A stretch of 62,476 nucleotides of DNA. Source: Streptomyces beihaiensis. Its GTDB lineage: Bacteria; Actinomycetota; Actinomycetes; Streptomycetales; Streptomycetaceae. The stretch's first letter is position 1. Each line of letters opens with the position of its first letter. The notes under the pieces are model-generated. The model worked only from the letters and a program-made list of their open reading frames with translations, made no database searches and was not told the origin of the DNA. This document shows positions 25,269 to 35,368 of this stretch, piece by piece. The stretch is from positions 1 through 62,476 of the forward strand of contig NZ_JAPHNL010000168.1 of the NCBI RefSeq assembly GCF_026274175.1, given 5' to 3'. The translations under genes were made by a program, and so were the position numbers.

Positions 25269-26663
25269 ATGCCCATCGCCACGGTCAACCCCACGACCGG
25301 CGAAACCCTCACGACGTTCGACGCCCTCTCTCCGGAGGATCTCGACCGCAGCATCGCCCTGGCCGCCGACGCGTTCGACACCTACCGCACCTCGGCGTTC
25401 CCCGAGCGGGCCCGGCTGCTGCGGCAGGCCGCCGATCTGCTCGACGCCGACGCCCCGGACATCGCCCGGCTGATGACGACCGAGATGGGCAAGCCGATCG
25501 CGGCGGCGCGCGCCGAGGCCGCCAAGTGCGCGCGCACCATGCGCTGGTACGCGGAGCACGCCGAGCGACTCCTGTCGGACGAGCATCCGGCCGACGCGGA
25601 CGTGAAGGACTCCGGCGCGGTCCGCGCGCTGGTCCGCTACCGGCCGCTCGGCGTGGTGCTGGCCGTGATGCCGTGGAACTTCCCGCTGTGGCAGGTCGTA
25701 CGGTTCGCGGCGCCCGCTTTGATGGCGGGGAACGTGGGGCTGCTCAAGCACGCGTCGAACGTGCCGCAGACGGCCCTGTACCTGGAGGACCTGTTCCGCA
25801 GGGCGGGCTTTGCCGAGGGCTGCTTCCAGACGCTGCTGATCGGGTCGGGGGCGGTCGAGGGCGTGCTGCGCGATCCGCGGGTCGCCGCGGCGACGCTGAC
25901 CGGCAGCGAACCGGCGGGCCGGGCGGTGGCGTCGGTGGCGGGCGACGAGGTCAAGAAGACGGTCCTGGAGCTGGGCGGCAGCGACCCGTACGTGGTGCTG
26001 CCGTCGGCGGACGTGGAGCGGGCGGCGCGCACGGCCGTCACCGCGCGGGTGCAGAACAACGGGCAGTCGTGCATCGCGGCGAAACGGTTCATCGTCCACA
26101 CGGCCGTGTTCGACGCGTTCACCGACGCGTTCGTCGCCGGGATGCGGGCGCTGCGGGTGGGCGACCCGCTCGACGAGGACACGGACGTCGGCCCGCTCTC
26201 CACCGAGCAGGGCCGCTCCGACCTGGAGGCGCTGGTCGACGACGCCGTGGAGTGCGGTGCCACGGTGCTGTGCGGCGGGCAACGGCCCGACGGGCTCGGC
26301 GAGCGTGGCTGGTTCTACGCGCCGACGGTGCTGGCCGAGATCACGCCCGAGATGCGCGTCCACCGGGAGGAGACGTTCGGCCCGGTGGCCACGCTGTACC
26401 GGGTCGCGGATCTCGACGAGGCGATCTCCGTCGCCAACGACACGCCTTTCGGGCTGAGTTCGAACCTGTGGACCCGCGAGGACGACGAGATCGAGCGTTT
26501 CGTGCGGGACAGCGGCGCGGGCGGTGTGTTCGTCAACGGCATGACGGCCTCGCACCCGGCCCTGCCGTTCGGCGGCGCGAAGCGCTCCGGGTACGGGCGC
26601 GAGCTGTCGGACCACGGCATCAAGGAGTTCTGCAACGTGACGACGGTGTGGATCGGCGCCTGA
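25269..26663 (+). CDS. gabD: NAD(P)-dependent succinate-semialdehyde dehydrogenase
   Basis: Aldehyde dehydrogenase of 464 residues. The catalytic residues are Cys268 in NNGQSCIAAKRF and Glu234 in VLELGGSDPY; PWNFPLWQV and LTGSEPAGRAV are cofactor-site motifs. Length and the MPIATVNPTTGE start match the actinobacterial GabD1 subfamily, which oxidises succinic semialdehyde in GABA breakdown or a bypass of 2-oxoglutarate dehydrogenase. The start follows CGAGGAGGT. No GABA transaminase or permease is adjacent, so the physiological substrate is inferred. Confidence 0.87.
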   Translation: MPIATVNPTTGETLTTFDALSPEDLDRSIALAADAFDTYRTSAFPERARLLRQAADLLDADAPDIARLMTTEMGKPIAAARAEAAKCARTMRWYAEHAERLLSDEHPADADVKDSGAVRALVRYRPLGVVLAVMPWNFPLWQVVRFAAPALMAGNVGLLKHASNVPQTALYLEDLFRRAGFAEGCFQTLLIGSGAVEGVLRDPRVAAATLTGSEPAGRAVASVAGDEVKKTVLELGGSDPYVVLPSADVERAARTAVTARVQNNGQSCIAAKRFIVHTAVFDAFTDAFVAGMRALRVGDPLDEDTDVGPLSTEQGRSDLEALVDDAVECGATVLCGGQRPDGLGERGWFYAPTVLAEITPEMRVHREETFGPVATLYRVADLDEAISVANDTPFGLSSNLWTREDDEIERFVRDSGAGGVFVNGMTASHPALPFGGAKRSGYGRELSDHGIKEFCNVTTVWIGA

Positions 26664-26918
26664 GCGGGACCGGGCGTCCGAGGGCCCCGCGCCCGAGGCC
26701 CCGCGCCTCAGGTCCCCGCAGCGCGTGGCCGAAACTCGCGCGGCGCCACCGGCGCAGCCGCTGACCTGCGAAGACGCGCCGCGAACACCGGTCCACGCAC
26801 TCCTCCCGTTCAGCGATTGAGCGCGCCCGCCGGCATCCGTCAGCGTGGATCACGTCCCGCCGCGCAGTCGGGGACCAAGGCCGTACGGCATCGGCTCACA
26901 CGGGAAAACACACCACAC

Positions 26919-27269
26919 ATGGCCGCAGCGAAGACCAAGCGAGCCCTCGCCCTCTGCGGGGCGAGCGCCGCCCTCTTGTCCGCATCCGTCCTGGGCGCCG
27001 CTCCGGCGCTCGCTGACACCATGGTCGTCGCCTGGGCGCACGGCAATGTCCACGCTGACGGCCCGGCCGTCAGTGAACGCGTCGTCAGCTACGTCAACCC
27101 CGGATACAGCTACACCGCACAGTGCTGGCTGGAAGGAGATCTCGTCACCGACCTCGGCATCACCAACCGCAACTGGGTCCGTCTGAAGCTCAACAGCGGT
27201 GGCATCGGCTACGTCAGCGCCATCTACCTGAAGGGGAACGACAAGGGCAACGTGCCCAACCACTGCTGA
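26919..27269 (+). CDS. Secreted SH3-domain-like protein
   Basis: Protein of 116 residues with a clear signal peptide: basic start, hydrophobic core, and probable cleavage after GAAPALA at about residue 31. The mature ~85 residues (YSYTAQCWLEGDLV, NRNWVRLKLNSGGIGYVSAI) look like a bacterial SH3 domain, which usually binds cell-wall peptides. Two cysteines, in AQCWLE and the terminal NHC, could form a disulfide. The ATG at 26919 is preferred because it starts the signal sequence exactly. It stands alone, convergent with xylA. Confidence 0.8.
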   Translation: MAAAKTKRALALCGASAALLSASVLGAAPALADTMVVAWAHGNVHADGPAVSERVVSYVNPGYSYTAQCWLEGDLVTDLGITNRNWVRLKLNSGGIGYVSAIYLKGNDKGNVPNHC

Positions 27270-27296
27270 GTCTTCGCCTGTCCGTCCCTCACTCGG

Positions 27297-27321
27297 CGGC
27301 GCCTCCCTCCGGGAGGCGCCG
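27297..27321. terminator. Bidirectional hairpin terminator between the SH3 gene and xylA
   Basis: An 11-bp perfect stem (CGGCGCCTCCC and its complement) closes a 3-base TCC loop, lying between the two convergent stops at 27269 and 27332. It could end transcription from both sides. Confidence 0.8.
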
Positions 27322-27331
27322 TCCAGGTGGT

Positions 27332-28640
<1,309 letters not shown>

Positions 28641-30119
28641 ATGTCAGCTACCGATGGGCCCTACGTCGTCGGGGTCGACAGTTCCACGCAGTCCACGAAG
28701 GTTCTGGTCGTCGACGTCGCTACGGGCGCGGTCGTGGCGAGCGGCCAGGCTCCGCACACCGTCACGACGGGCGCGGGCCGCGAGAGTGACCCCGAGCAGT
28801 GGTTCGAGGCCCTGTGCGCCGCGCTCGCCCAGTGCGGCGAGGCGGCCCACCGTGCCGCGGCCGTGGCCGTCGGCGGGCAGCAGCACGGCCTGGTCACGCT
28901 CGACGCGCGGGGGCGGCCGGTGCGGCCCGCGCTGCTGTGGAACGACGTGCGCTCCGCGCCGCAGGCCCGGCGGCTCGTCGAGGAGCTGGGCGGGGCGAGG
29001 GCCTGGGCGGACCGCTGCGGCAGCGTGCCTGGCGCCTCGTTCACCGTGTCGAAGTGGGCGTGGCTGACCGAGCACGAACCGGAGGCGGCCGCGGCGACGG
29101 CGGCCGTACGGCTGCCGCACGACTATCTGACCGGGCGGCTGACCGGGACGGGAACCACGGACCGGGGCGACGCGTCCGGCACCGGCTGGTGGGCGTCGGC
29201 GACCGAGGCGTACGACGAGGAAGTGCTGGCGAGCGTCGGGCTCGACCCGGCGCTGCTCCCGCGCGTGGTCGGGCCCGGCGAGGTGGCGGGCACGGTGCGC
29301 GAGTCGCACGGCGACCTGCCCTTCTCCACGGGCACGCTGGTCGCGGCGGGCACGGGTGACAACGCCGCGGCGGCCCTCGGTCTGGGGCTGCTGCCCGGCA
29401 CGCCCGTGCTGAGCCTTGGCACCTCGGGGACCGTGTACGCGGTGTCGCGGCGGCGGCCCGCCGACCCGACCGGCACCGTCGCCGGGTTCGCGGACGCGCG
29501 CGGCGGCTGGCTGCCGCTGGCCTGCACGCTCAACTGCACACAGGCCGTCGACCGGATCGCCACCCTGCTCGGCCTGGACCGGGAGGCTGTGGAGGCGGGC
29601 GGCACCGCCACGGTGCTGCCGTATCTCGACGGGGAGCGCACCCCGGACCTGCCGCACGCGTCGGGCCTGCTGACCGGGGTGCGCCAGGACACGACCGGCG
29701 GCCAGCTGCTGCAGGCGGCGTACGACGGGGCGGTGCACGCGCTGCTCGACGCGCTCGACCGGGTGCTCGCCGTGGACGCGGAGGACGCGGCCGACGGCCC
29801 GGCGGGCGGGGCGGACCCCGCCGCTCCCCCGGCTCCCCTGGTGCTCATCGGCGGTGGGGCTCGGGGCACCGCCTGGCAGGAGACGGTGCGGCGTCTGTCG
29901 GGGCGGGCCGTACGGATCCCCGAGGCTCGTGAGCTGGTGGCGCTCGGCGCCGCCGCGCAGGCCGCGGGGCTGCTGACCGGTGAGGACCCGGCGGCCGTGG
30001 CGCGCCGCTGGGACACCGCGCGGGGCAGCGTGCTCGACCCGGTGGAGCGGGACGAGGAGACGCTGCGGCGGATCTCGGGGGTCCTGGCGGACGCGGGGCC
30101 GCTGCTGGGGGCGCGGTGA
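28641..30119 (+). CDS. xylB: Xylulokinase
   Basis: FGGY-family sugar kinase of 492 residues that phosphorylates D-xylulose. The N-terminal phosphate-binding motif is VVGVDSSTQSTKVLVVD. VAVGGQQHGLVTLD holds the family's substrate-binding MQH-like element, LGTSGTVYAVS is the second phosphate loop, and LIGGGARG the adenosine motif. The start follows CAGGGAGAG. It completes the xylA/xylB pathway from xylose to xylulose 5-phosphate. Confidence 0.94.
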   Translation: MSATDGPYVVGVDSSTQSTKVLVVDVATGAVVASGQAPHTVTTGAGRESDPEQWFEALCAALAQCGEAAHRAAAVAVGGQQHGLVTLDARGRPVRPALLWNDVRSAPQARRLVEELGGARAWADRCGSVPGASFTVSKWAWLTEHEPEAAAATAAVRLPHDYLTGRLTGTGTTDRGDASGTGWWASATEAYDEEVLASVGLDPALLPRVVGPGEVAGTVRESHGDLPFSTGTLVAAGTGDNAAAALGLGLLPGTPVLSLGTSGTVYAVSRRRPADPTGTVAGFADARGGWLPLACTLNCTQAVDRIATLLGLDREAVEAGGTATVLPYLDGERTPDLPHASGLLTGVRQDTTGGQLLQAAYDGAVHALLDALDRVLAVDAEDAADGPAGGADPAAPPAPLVLIGGGARGTAWQETVRRLSGRAVRIPEARELVALGAAAQAAGLLTGEDPAAVARRWDTARGSVLDPVERDEETLRRISGVLADAGPLLGAR

Positions 30120-30249
30120 GAAGTCCTCGCGCCGGACGGACGACGAGCAGCGCGACGCGACAAGGAGCGGCGGCCGGCCGCTGCCCGCGCGCCGGCCGCT
30201 CACCCGCCCCGCGCCCATCCGCACGGCGCCGCCCTGGGAGCATGACGGT

Positions 30250-31452
30250 ATGACCGCACCGATGCACCGCCACCGACCGGGTACGCCCGACACTCAGCAG
30301 GGCATGCGCCGCCGCAACCTGTCACGGGTTCTGCACACGGTGGCCGCCGACGGTCCGGTGTCGCGGGCTTCGGTGGCTCAGCGGATCGGGCTGACCCGCG
30401 CCGCGGTGTCGACGCTCGTCGACGAGTTGATCAGGGCGGGGCTCCTGGAGGAGTTGGGGCGGCAGCGGCCCGGTGGCGTGGGCAGGCCGGGTTCGGCGCT
30501 CGCGGTGAGCGAGCGGGGCCCGGCCGGGTTCGGCGCGGAGGTGGGCGTGGACCATCTCGCGGTGTGTGCGATGGACCTGCGCGGCGAGGTCCGCGCGCGC
30601 GCCGAGCGGCGCGTGGGCAACCGGGGCCGCGCCCCGCGCGTCGTCCTGCGCGAACTCGCCGACCTGGTCAAGCGGGTGACCGTCGAGGCGGAGACGCTGG
30701 GTCTCGCTCCGGTGGGGCTCGCGGTCGCGGTGCCCGGCCGGGTGGTCCGGGACACCGGCACGGTGGCGAGCGCCCCCAACCTGGGCTGGCAGGACACCGA
30801 CGTGGCGGCGCTGCTCCCCGTCGACGTGCCGCTGAGCGTCGACAACGAGGCGAACTTCGGGGCGCTGGCGGAGCTGTGGCGGGCGGCGGAGTGCCCCGCG
30901 GACTTCCTCCATGTGTCGGCGGAGATCGGTATCGGTGCCGCGCTCGTGGTGGAAGGCGGGCTGCTGCGCGGGACGCGCGGCTTCGCCGGCGAACTGGGGC
31001 ACGTGCCGGTGCGGCCCGAGGGACCCGAGTGCCCGTGCGGGGGGCGCGGATGCCTGGAGCAGTACGCGGGCGAGGAGGCGGTGTTGCGGGCCTCGGGGAT
31101 CGGTCCGGGGCCCGATCGTGTGACGCTGCTCGCCGAGCGCGCCGAGGCGGGCGACCGGGACACGCGGCGGGCGCTGCGGGGCGCCGGAACGGCGCTGGGT
31201 ATCGCGCTGACCGGGGCGGTGCATCTGCTCGACCCGCGCGCGGTGGTCCTCGGCGGAGCGCTCTCCCGGCTCGCGCCGTGGCTCCTGCCGCCGTTGGAGC
31301 GGGAGTTGACCCGTCGCACGGCGCGCCCGGCCGACGGCGTCGTCGTCTCGCGGATCGGTCCGGACGGGCCACTGCTCGGCGCGGCCCAGTCGGTCGTACG
31401 GGCCGTGCTCGACGACCCGATGTCGGTCGCGCACGACACGGCCGCGCCCTGA
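30250..31452 (+). CDS. xylR: ROK-family xylose repressor
   Basis: Regulator of 400 residues. An N-terminal winged helix (GPVSRASVAQRIGLTRAAVS) is followed by the ROK fold with VDNEANFGALAEL and the zinc motif ECPCGGRGCLEQYAG. Position next to xylA/xylB makes it the likely xylose-responsive repressor acting on their shared promoter region; a xylose ABC transporter is not in view. The start ATG at 30250 lies 130 bp after xylB. Confidence 0.9.
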   Translation: MTAPMHRHRPGTPDTQQGMRRRNLSRVLHTVAADGPVSRASVAQRIGLTRAAVSTLVDELIRAGLLEELGRQRPGGVGRPGSALAVSERGPAGFGAEVGVDHLAVCAMDLRGEVRARAERRVGNRGRAPRVVLRELADLVKRVTVEAETLGLAPVGLAVAVPGRVVRDTGTVASAPNLGWQDTDVAALLPVDVPLSVDNEANFGALAELWRAAECPADFLHVSAEIGIGAALVVEGGLLRGTRGFAGELGHVPVRPEGPECPCGGRGCLEQYAGEEAVLRASGIGPGPDRVTLLAERAEAGDRDTRRALRGAGTALGIALTGAVHLLDPRAVVLGGALSRLAPWLLPPLERELTRRTARPADGVVVSRIGPDGPLLGAAQSVVRAVLDDPMSVAHDTAAP

Positions 31453-31482
31453 CCCGGCCCGCTCCCTCGGCCGCTCCGCCGC

Positions 31483-31500
31483 CAGAGGTTCGGACCTCTG
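31483..31500. terminator. Hairpin after the ROK regulator
   Basis: CAGAGGT and ACCTCTG form a perfect 7-bp stem with a TCGG tetraloop 30 bp after the regulator stop. It is probably a terminator of the U-less Streptomyces kind. The region from here to 31742 holds no gene I can support. Confidence 0.55.
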
Positions 31501-31742
31501 ACGTGCGGTTGTTCACAACCGGCGAGTTGTCCACAGGCGCGCCACGCCCCCTTCCGCCCCAGCCGACGGGCCCCGTACCGTACTTCACGCGAGGCGTCGC
31601 GCACCGGCCGCTCCGGCGGGTGGCGGCGTGTCCACGGGGAGGGGGATTTTGGTGCCGGGGGACATCGTTCGCGGCGGCAGCGCGTCCGCCGGACCAGGGC
31701 TGCGGCGTGGCGCCGTCGGCCTGCGCGAGGTGCTGACTCGGG

Positions 31743-32159
31743 CTCGGATACGACCCGGTGACGGCGTTCCTGCTCCTGGCGACCGTGATCGTCACGGTGA
31801 CCATCGGCGTGTACATCGTGGTGAACGTGGCGTGCGCGGGGTACTTCCTGCGCCGGGAGCGGAGCGAACTGCGTCCGCTGCGGCACCTGTTGTTCCCCGT
31901 GCTCGGTATCGCCGCGTTCGTGCCCGCGCTGCTGACGGCGGCGGGGATACCCGCGTTCGACTTCGTGTCGCGGCTGTCGCCGCCGGTCTCGTACGCCGGT
32001 CCGGTCGTCTGCGGCCGGCTCGCCATCGGTCTCGTGGTGCTCGCCGTGCTGGCGCGGCGGCATCCGGAGCGGGTGGCCGACACCGCGCGGATCCACCTCG
32101 ACGACGCCGCGCCGAGCGGCCGTCCCGACCCCACACAGAGCGGAGTCACGCCGTCATGA
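31743..32159 (+). pseudogene. C-terminal remnant of an APC-family amino-acid/amide permease
   Basis: About 138 codons remain. LGYDPVTAFLLLATVIVTVT is typical of the late transmembrane helices of APC permeases, and three more hydrophobic segments follow before a charged tail with ARRHPERVAD. The missing ~350 upstream residues are not found in any frame, so a large deletion removed the rest; a GTG at 31758 could still start a 133-residue peptide. The stop overlaps the ATG of the acetamidase gene, showing the original permease-amidase operon. Confidence 0.75.
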
Positions 32160-33190
32160 GCGATCCCCGGATGCTGACCGTGCGTCCTGAACCCGGCGAG
32201 TTCGCCTGGACGTTCGGCGGGGCGCCACCCGTCGCGCGTATCACGCCGGGCACGGTGCTCGACCTGTACACGGAGGACTGTTTCGCGGGCCGGGTGCGGT
32301 CGGCGAAGGACCTGGTGTCGGGGGTCTGCGAGTTTCCGTACCTCAATCCGCAGACCGGCCCGTTCCACGTCGAGGGCGCCGAGCCGGGCGACACGGTGGC
32401 AGTGCACTTCGTGGCGGTGGAACCGGCCCGCGACTGGGCGGCGTCGACGACGGTGCCGCTGTTCGGGGCGCTGACCGCCACGCACGCCACGGCCTCGCTC
32501 CAGCCGCCGCTGCCGGAGGCCGTCTGGATCTGGGAGCTCGACCGCGGGCGCCGCACCGCCCGGTTCAGCGCTCGCGACAGCGCGTTCACGGCGGAGCTGC
32601 CGATGGACCCGATGCACGGCACCGTCGGGGTGGCGCCCGCCAACCTAGAGGTGCGCTCGGCCCTTGTGCCGGACGCGCACGGCGGCAACATGGACACCCC
32701 TGAGATGCGCGCGGGCGTCACCTGCTACCTCGGGGTGAATGTCGAGGGCGCGCTGCTCAGCCTGGGCGACGGGCACGCCCGGCAGGGTGAGGGCGAGACG
32801 TGCGGCGTCGCCGTCGAGTGCGCGATGCACACCGTCGTCATCGTGGAACTGCTCAAGGGCCTTTCGACGCCGTGGCCGCGCCTGGAGTCGGACACGCACA
32901 TCATGTCGACGGGTTCGGCGCGACCGCTCGAGGACGCCTTCCGTATCTCGCAGCTCGACCTGGTGCACTGGCTGGTCCGCGACCACGGCCTGAGCGAGCT
33001 CGACGCCTACCAGTTCGTCACGCAGACCGTCGAGTCGCCGCTGGCCAACGTCTGCGACACCAACTACACGTGCGTGGCCAAGCTCCGCAAGGAGTGGCTG
33101 CCCGCGGGCGAGACCCACCGCGGGACACACACCCGGCTGCGCGAGATCGCGGCGACGCTGCCACGGCCCGAACCGTACGTCGTCCTGTGA
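32156..33190 (+). CDS. Acetamidase/formamidase family protein
   Basis: Amidohydrolase of 344 residues that would release ammonia from short amides. Family signatures include GPFHVEGAEPGDTVAVHF, HGGNMDTPEMRAG and LLSLGDGHARQGEGE, where acidic and histidine residues bind zinc or calcium. CAMHTVVIVELLKG follows. The coupled permease upstream is truncated, so import of the amide now depends on another transporter. The start is fixed by the ATGA overlap. Confidence 0.88.
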   Translation: MSDPRMLTVRPEPGEFAWTFGGAPPVARITPGTVLDLYTEDCFAGRVRSAKDLVSGVCEFPYLNPQTGPFHVEGAEPGDTVAVHFVAVEPARDWAASTTVPLFGALTATHATASLQPPLPEAVWIWELDRGRRTARFSARDSAFTAELPMDPMHGTVGVAPANLEVRSALVPDAHGGNMDTPEMRAGVTCYLGVNVEGALLSLGDGHARQGEGETCGVAVECAMHTVVIVELLKGLSTPWPRLESDTHIMSTGSARPLEDAFRISQLDLVHWLVRDHGLSELDAYQFVTQTVESPLANVCDTNYTCVAKLRKEWLPAGETHRGTHTRLREIAATLPRPEPYVVL

Positions 33191-33248
33191 CCGCGCGGGC
33201 CGACAAGCCCCACCGTCCGAACCGAAGAGAAGAAGGGACAGGATTGTC

Positions 33249-33890
33249 ATGGACACACCTAGACCCGGTAGGTCATTACTCAGCCGTCGCCGTATGCTGC
33301 GGACCGGCGCGATCGCCGCCGCGTCGGGGCTGTGGCTGCCCGCGGGCCGTGCCGACGCACGCGACCGGGAGCGGCAGAAGTCGCTGAAGCGGCAGGAGCA
33401 GGACGTGGACTACCCGCTCGCCGAGTACGTTCCGGCGACCCCGTACAACTACACACGCTCGAACCGCCCGGCCACGTGCTCCTTCGAGTACGTGATCATC
33501 CATGTGACGCAGGAGACGTACCAGAACACGATCGACATCTTCCAGGACGCCTCGAAGAAGGTCTCCGCGCACTACCTGGTCCGCTCGGCCGACGGGCACA
33601 TCGCGCAGATGGTGCGTGAGAAGGACATCGCCTGGCACGCGGGCAACTGGGACTACAACACGCACAGCGTCGGCATCGAGCACGAGGGCTGGGTCGACCA
33701 GCCCTCGTACTTCACCGACGCGATGTACGAGCAGTCGGCGCTGCTGACGGCGTCCGTCTGCGCCCGGCACGGCATCCCCAAGGACCGCGACCACATCATC
33801 GGCCACTACCAGGTCCCGGGCACGGACCACACCGACCCCGGCCCGTACTGGGACTGGTCACGCTACATGGACCTGGTCAACTCCGCCTGA
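33249..33890 (+). CDS. Exported N-acetylmuramoyl-L-alanine amidase (amidase-2 fold)
   Basis: Protein of 213 residues cleaving the peptide from the glycan of peptidoglycan. The N-terminus LLSRRRMLRTGAIAAASG has the twin-arginine and hydrophobic run of a Tat signal. The zinc site is visible in YVIIHVTQETYQ, WHAGNWDYNTHSVGIEHEG and IIGHYQVPGTDHTDPG. The start ATG at 33249 follows AAGGGAC at usable spacing. A short CCGCGC-tt-GCGCGG hairpin directly after the stop (33892-33905) may end the transcript. Confidence 0.9.
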   Translation: MDTPRPGRSLLSRRRMLRTGAIAAASGLWLPAGRADARDRERQKSLKRQEQDVDYPLAEYVPATPYNYTRSNRPATCSFEYVIIHVTQETYQNTIDIFQDASKKVSAHYLVRSADGHIAQMVREKDIAWHAGNWDYNTHSVGIEHEGWVDQPSYFTDAMYEQSALLTASVCARHGIPKDRDHIIGHYQVPGTDHTDPGPYWDWSRYMDLVNSA

Positions 33891-34013
33891 GCCGCGCTTG
33901 CGCGGAGGGTCTGTGCCGACCGTCCGGATCCGTGAGCGCCTCCTTGTCGGCCCGCCCGCCCGGAGCGACGATGACGGGCGACCGTCACCCCCGCACACGC
34001 TCCGGAGGCCGAG

Positions 34014-35294
34014 TTGACCGATCCGTGGATCGCCCTGGAGGCGGGCGCCGATCCGTCCGAGCGGGCCCGTGCACTGCACCGCGCTCATGAGCGGTTCACC
34101 GCGGCGGGCACCGTCGCCCGCCCGGTGCGGCCGGTCGTCGCCGCGTCCTGGCGCCGGTCGGCGGGCGCGCAGGTCAGCCCGGACGACACCTCGGCCCCGG
34201 TGGAGCTCGCCGACGGCGACCTCGGGGCGTACCGGGCGGAGCATCCGCTGGCCCGGGTCATGCCGCTGTTCCGCGAACTGATGGGGACGTTCGCGGCGGA
34301 CGGCCGCCACCTGCTCGCCGTCTGCGACACCCAGGGGCGGCTCTTGTGGGTCGAGGGGCATCCGGCGACCCGGCGGCGCGCCGGGCGGATGAACTTCGTG
34401 CCGGGCGCCCGCTGGGCGGAGACGGCGATGGGCACCAACGCGCCGGGCACGGCCGTCGCCGTGGACCGGCCCGTACAGGTGTTCGCCGCCGAGCACTTCA
34501 TCCGCACGGTACAGCCCTGGACGTGCGCCGCGGCGCCGGTGCACGATCCGCGCACGGGGCGGCTGCTGGGTGCGGTCGACATCACGGGCGGCGACGGCCT
34601 CGCCCACCCGCACAGCCTGGCGTTCGTACAGGCGGTGGCGCGAGCCGCCGAGTCCCAGCTGGCGCTGCTCGAACCGCCGCGCCAGGACGGTCCGGCCCTC
34701 CGATTGAGCGTGCTGGGCCGTGACGAGGCGCTGCTGCTCACGGCGGCCGGCCACAAGCTCCGCCTCGGCCGCCGCCACAGCGAGCTGCTCGTCCTCCTCA
34801 CCCGGCACCCGGAGGGCCTGACCGGCGACGAACTGCTGTGCCTGCTGTACGAGGACGAGTCGGTGACACCGGTGACACTCCGCGCCGAACTGACCAGGCT
34901 GCGCCGCGTACTGGGCCCGGACGTGCTCCGCTCGCGCCCCTACCGGCTGGCGGTCCCGGTCGAGTCGGACCTGTCCACGGTCGAGCGGCGGCTCGCCTCG
35001 GGCGCGGTGACGGCGGCGGCCTCTGCGTACCGCGGCCCGCTGCTACCGGCTTCGGCCGCACCGGCGGTATCCCGTATACGGCACCGGCTCGCCGACGAGC
35101 TGCGCGCCGCCCTCGTCGCGCGCGGCGACCCGGACCTGCTCGCCGACTGGGCGTACGCGCCGTGGGGCGAGGACGATCTGGAGGTGTGGCGGGCCCTGGC
35201 CGAGGCCCGCCCGACCGCACCGGTCCTGGCCCGGCTCAGAGCGTTGGACCAGGAGCTGGGCGCGGGCGCCGCCCCGGCACCGTACGCAACGTAG
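34014..35294 (+). CDS. GAF-domain transcriptional regulator of the adjacent aldehyde dehydrogenase
   Basis: Protein of 426 residues. The N-terminal half is an AcoR-like sensor: [17 protein letters not shown], then a GAF domain ([43 protein letters not shown]). Unlike AcoR it has no AAA+ sigma-54 domain. A winged-helix segment ([20 protein letters not shown], then [14 protein letters not shown]) follows at about 245-310. It starts with TTG at 34014, supported by TCCGGAGGCC just before it. The gene pairs with the downstream aldehyde dehydrogenase, a common Streptomyces arrangement, so it probably senses an aldehyde or alcohol. Confidence 0.85.
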   Translation: MTDPWIALEAGADPSERARALHRAHERFTAAGTVARPVRPVVAASWRRSAGAQVSPDDTSAPVELADGDLGAYRAEHPLARVMPLFRELMGTFAADGRHLLAVCDTQGRLLWVEGHPATRRRAGRMNFVPGARWAETAMGTNAPGTAVAVDRPVQVFAAEHFIRTVQPWTCAAAPVHDPRTGRLLGAVDITGGDGLAHPHSLAFVQAVARAAESQLALLEPPRQDGPALRLSVLGRDEALLLTAAGHKLRLGRRHSELLVLLTRHPEGLTGDELLCLLYEDESVTPVTLRAELTRLRRVLGPDVLRSRPYRLAVPVESDLSTVERRLASGAVTAAASAYRGPLLPASAAPAVSRIRHRLADELRAALVARGDPDLLADWAYAPWGEDDLEVWRALAEARPTAPVLARLRALDQELGAGAAPAPYAT

Positions 35295-35303
35295 CCGCAA
35301 CGT
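35286..35303. promoter_or_regulatory. Tandem GCAACGT element upstream of the aldehyde dehydrogenase
   Basis: Two GCAACGT copies (35286-35292 and 35297-35303) are separated by AGCC, an 11-bp period that puts both on one face of the helix. A TAGCCT box at 35313-35318 could be the -10. The same two-copy element with the same spacing occurs before the DUF779 gene at 49398-49415. Likely an activator site, probably for the GAF regulator whose last codons overlap it. Confidence 0.6.
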
Positions 35304-35368
35304 GCGGCTTCGTAGCCTCCCCGCGAGTGCTGCCCGACGGCGGGCAGCCCGCACAGGAGGCCCCCAAG

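Noticed and set aside
33892-33905. CCGCGC-tt-GCGCGG hairpin after the amidase as a separate terminator entry
   Set aside because: The stem is short with a two-base loop and such GC palindromes are expected by chance here; I mention it only under the amidase.
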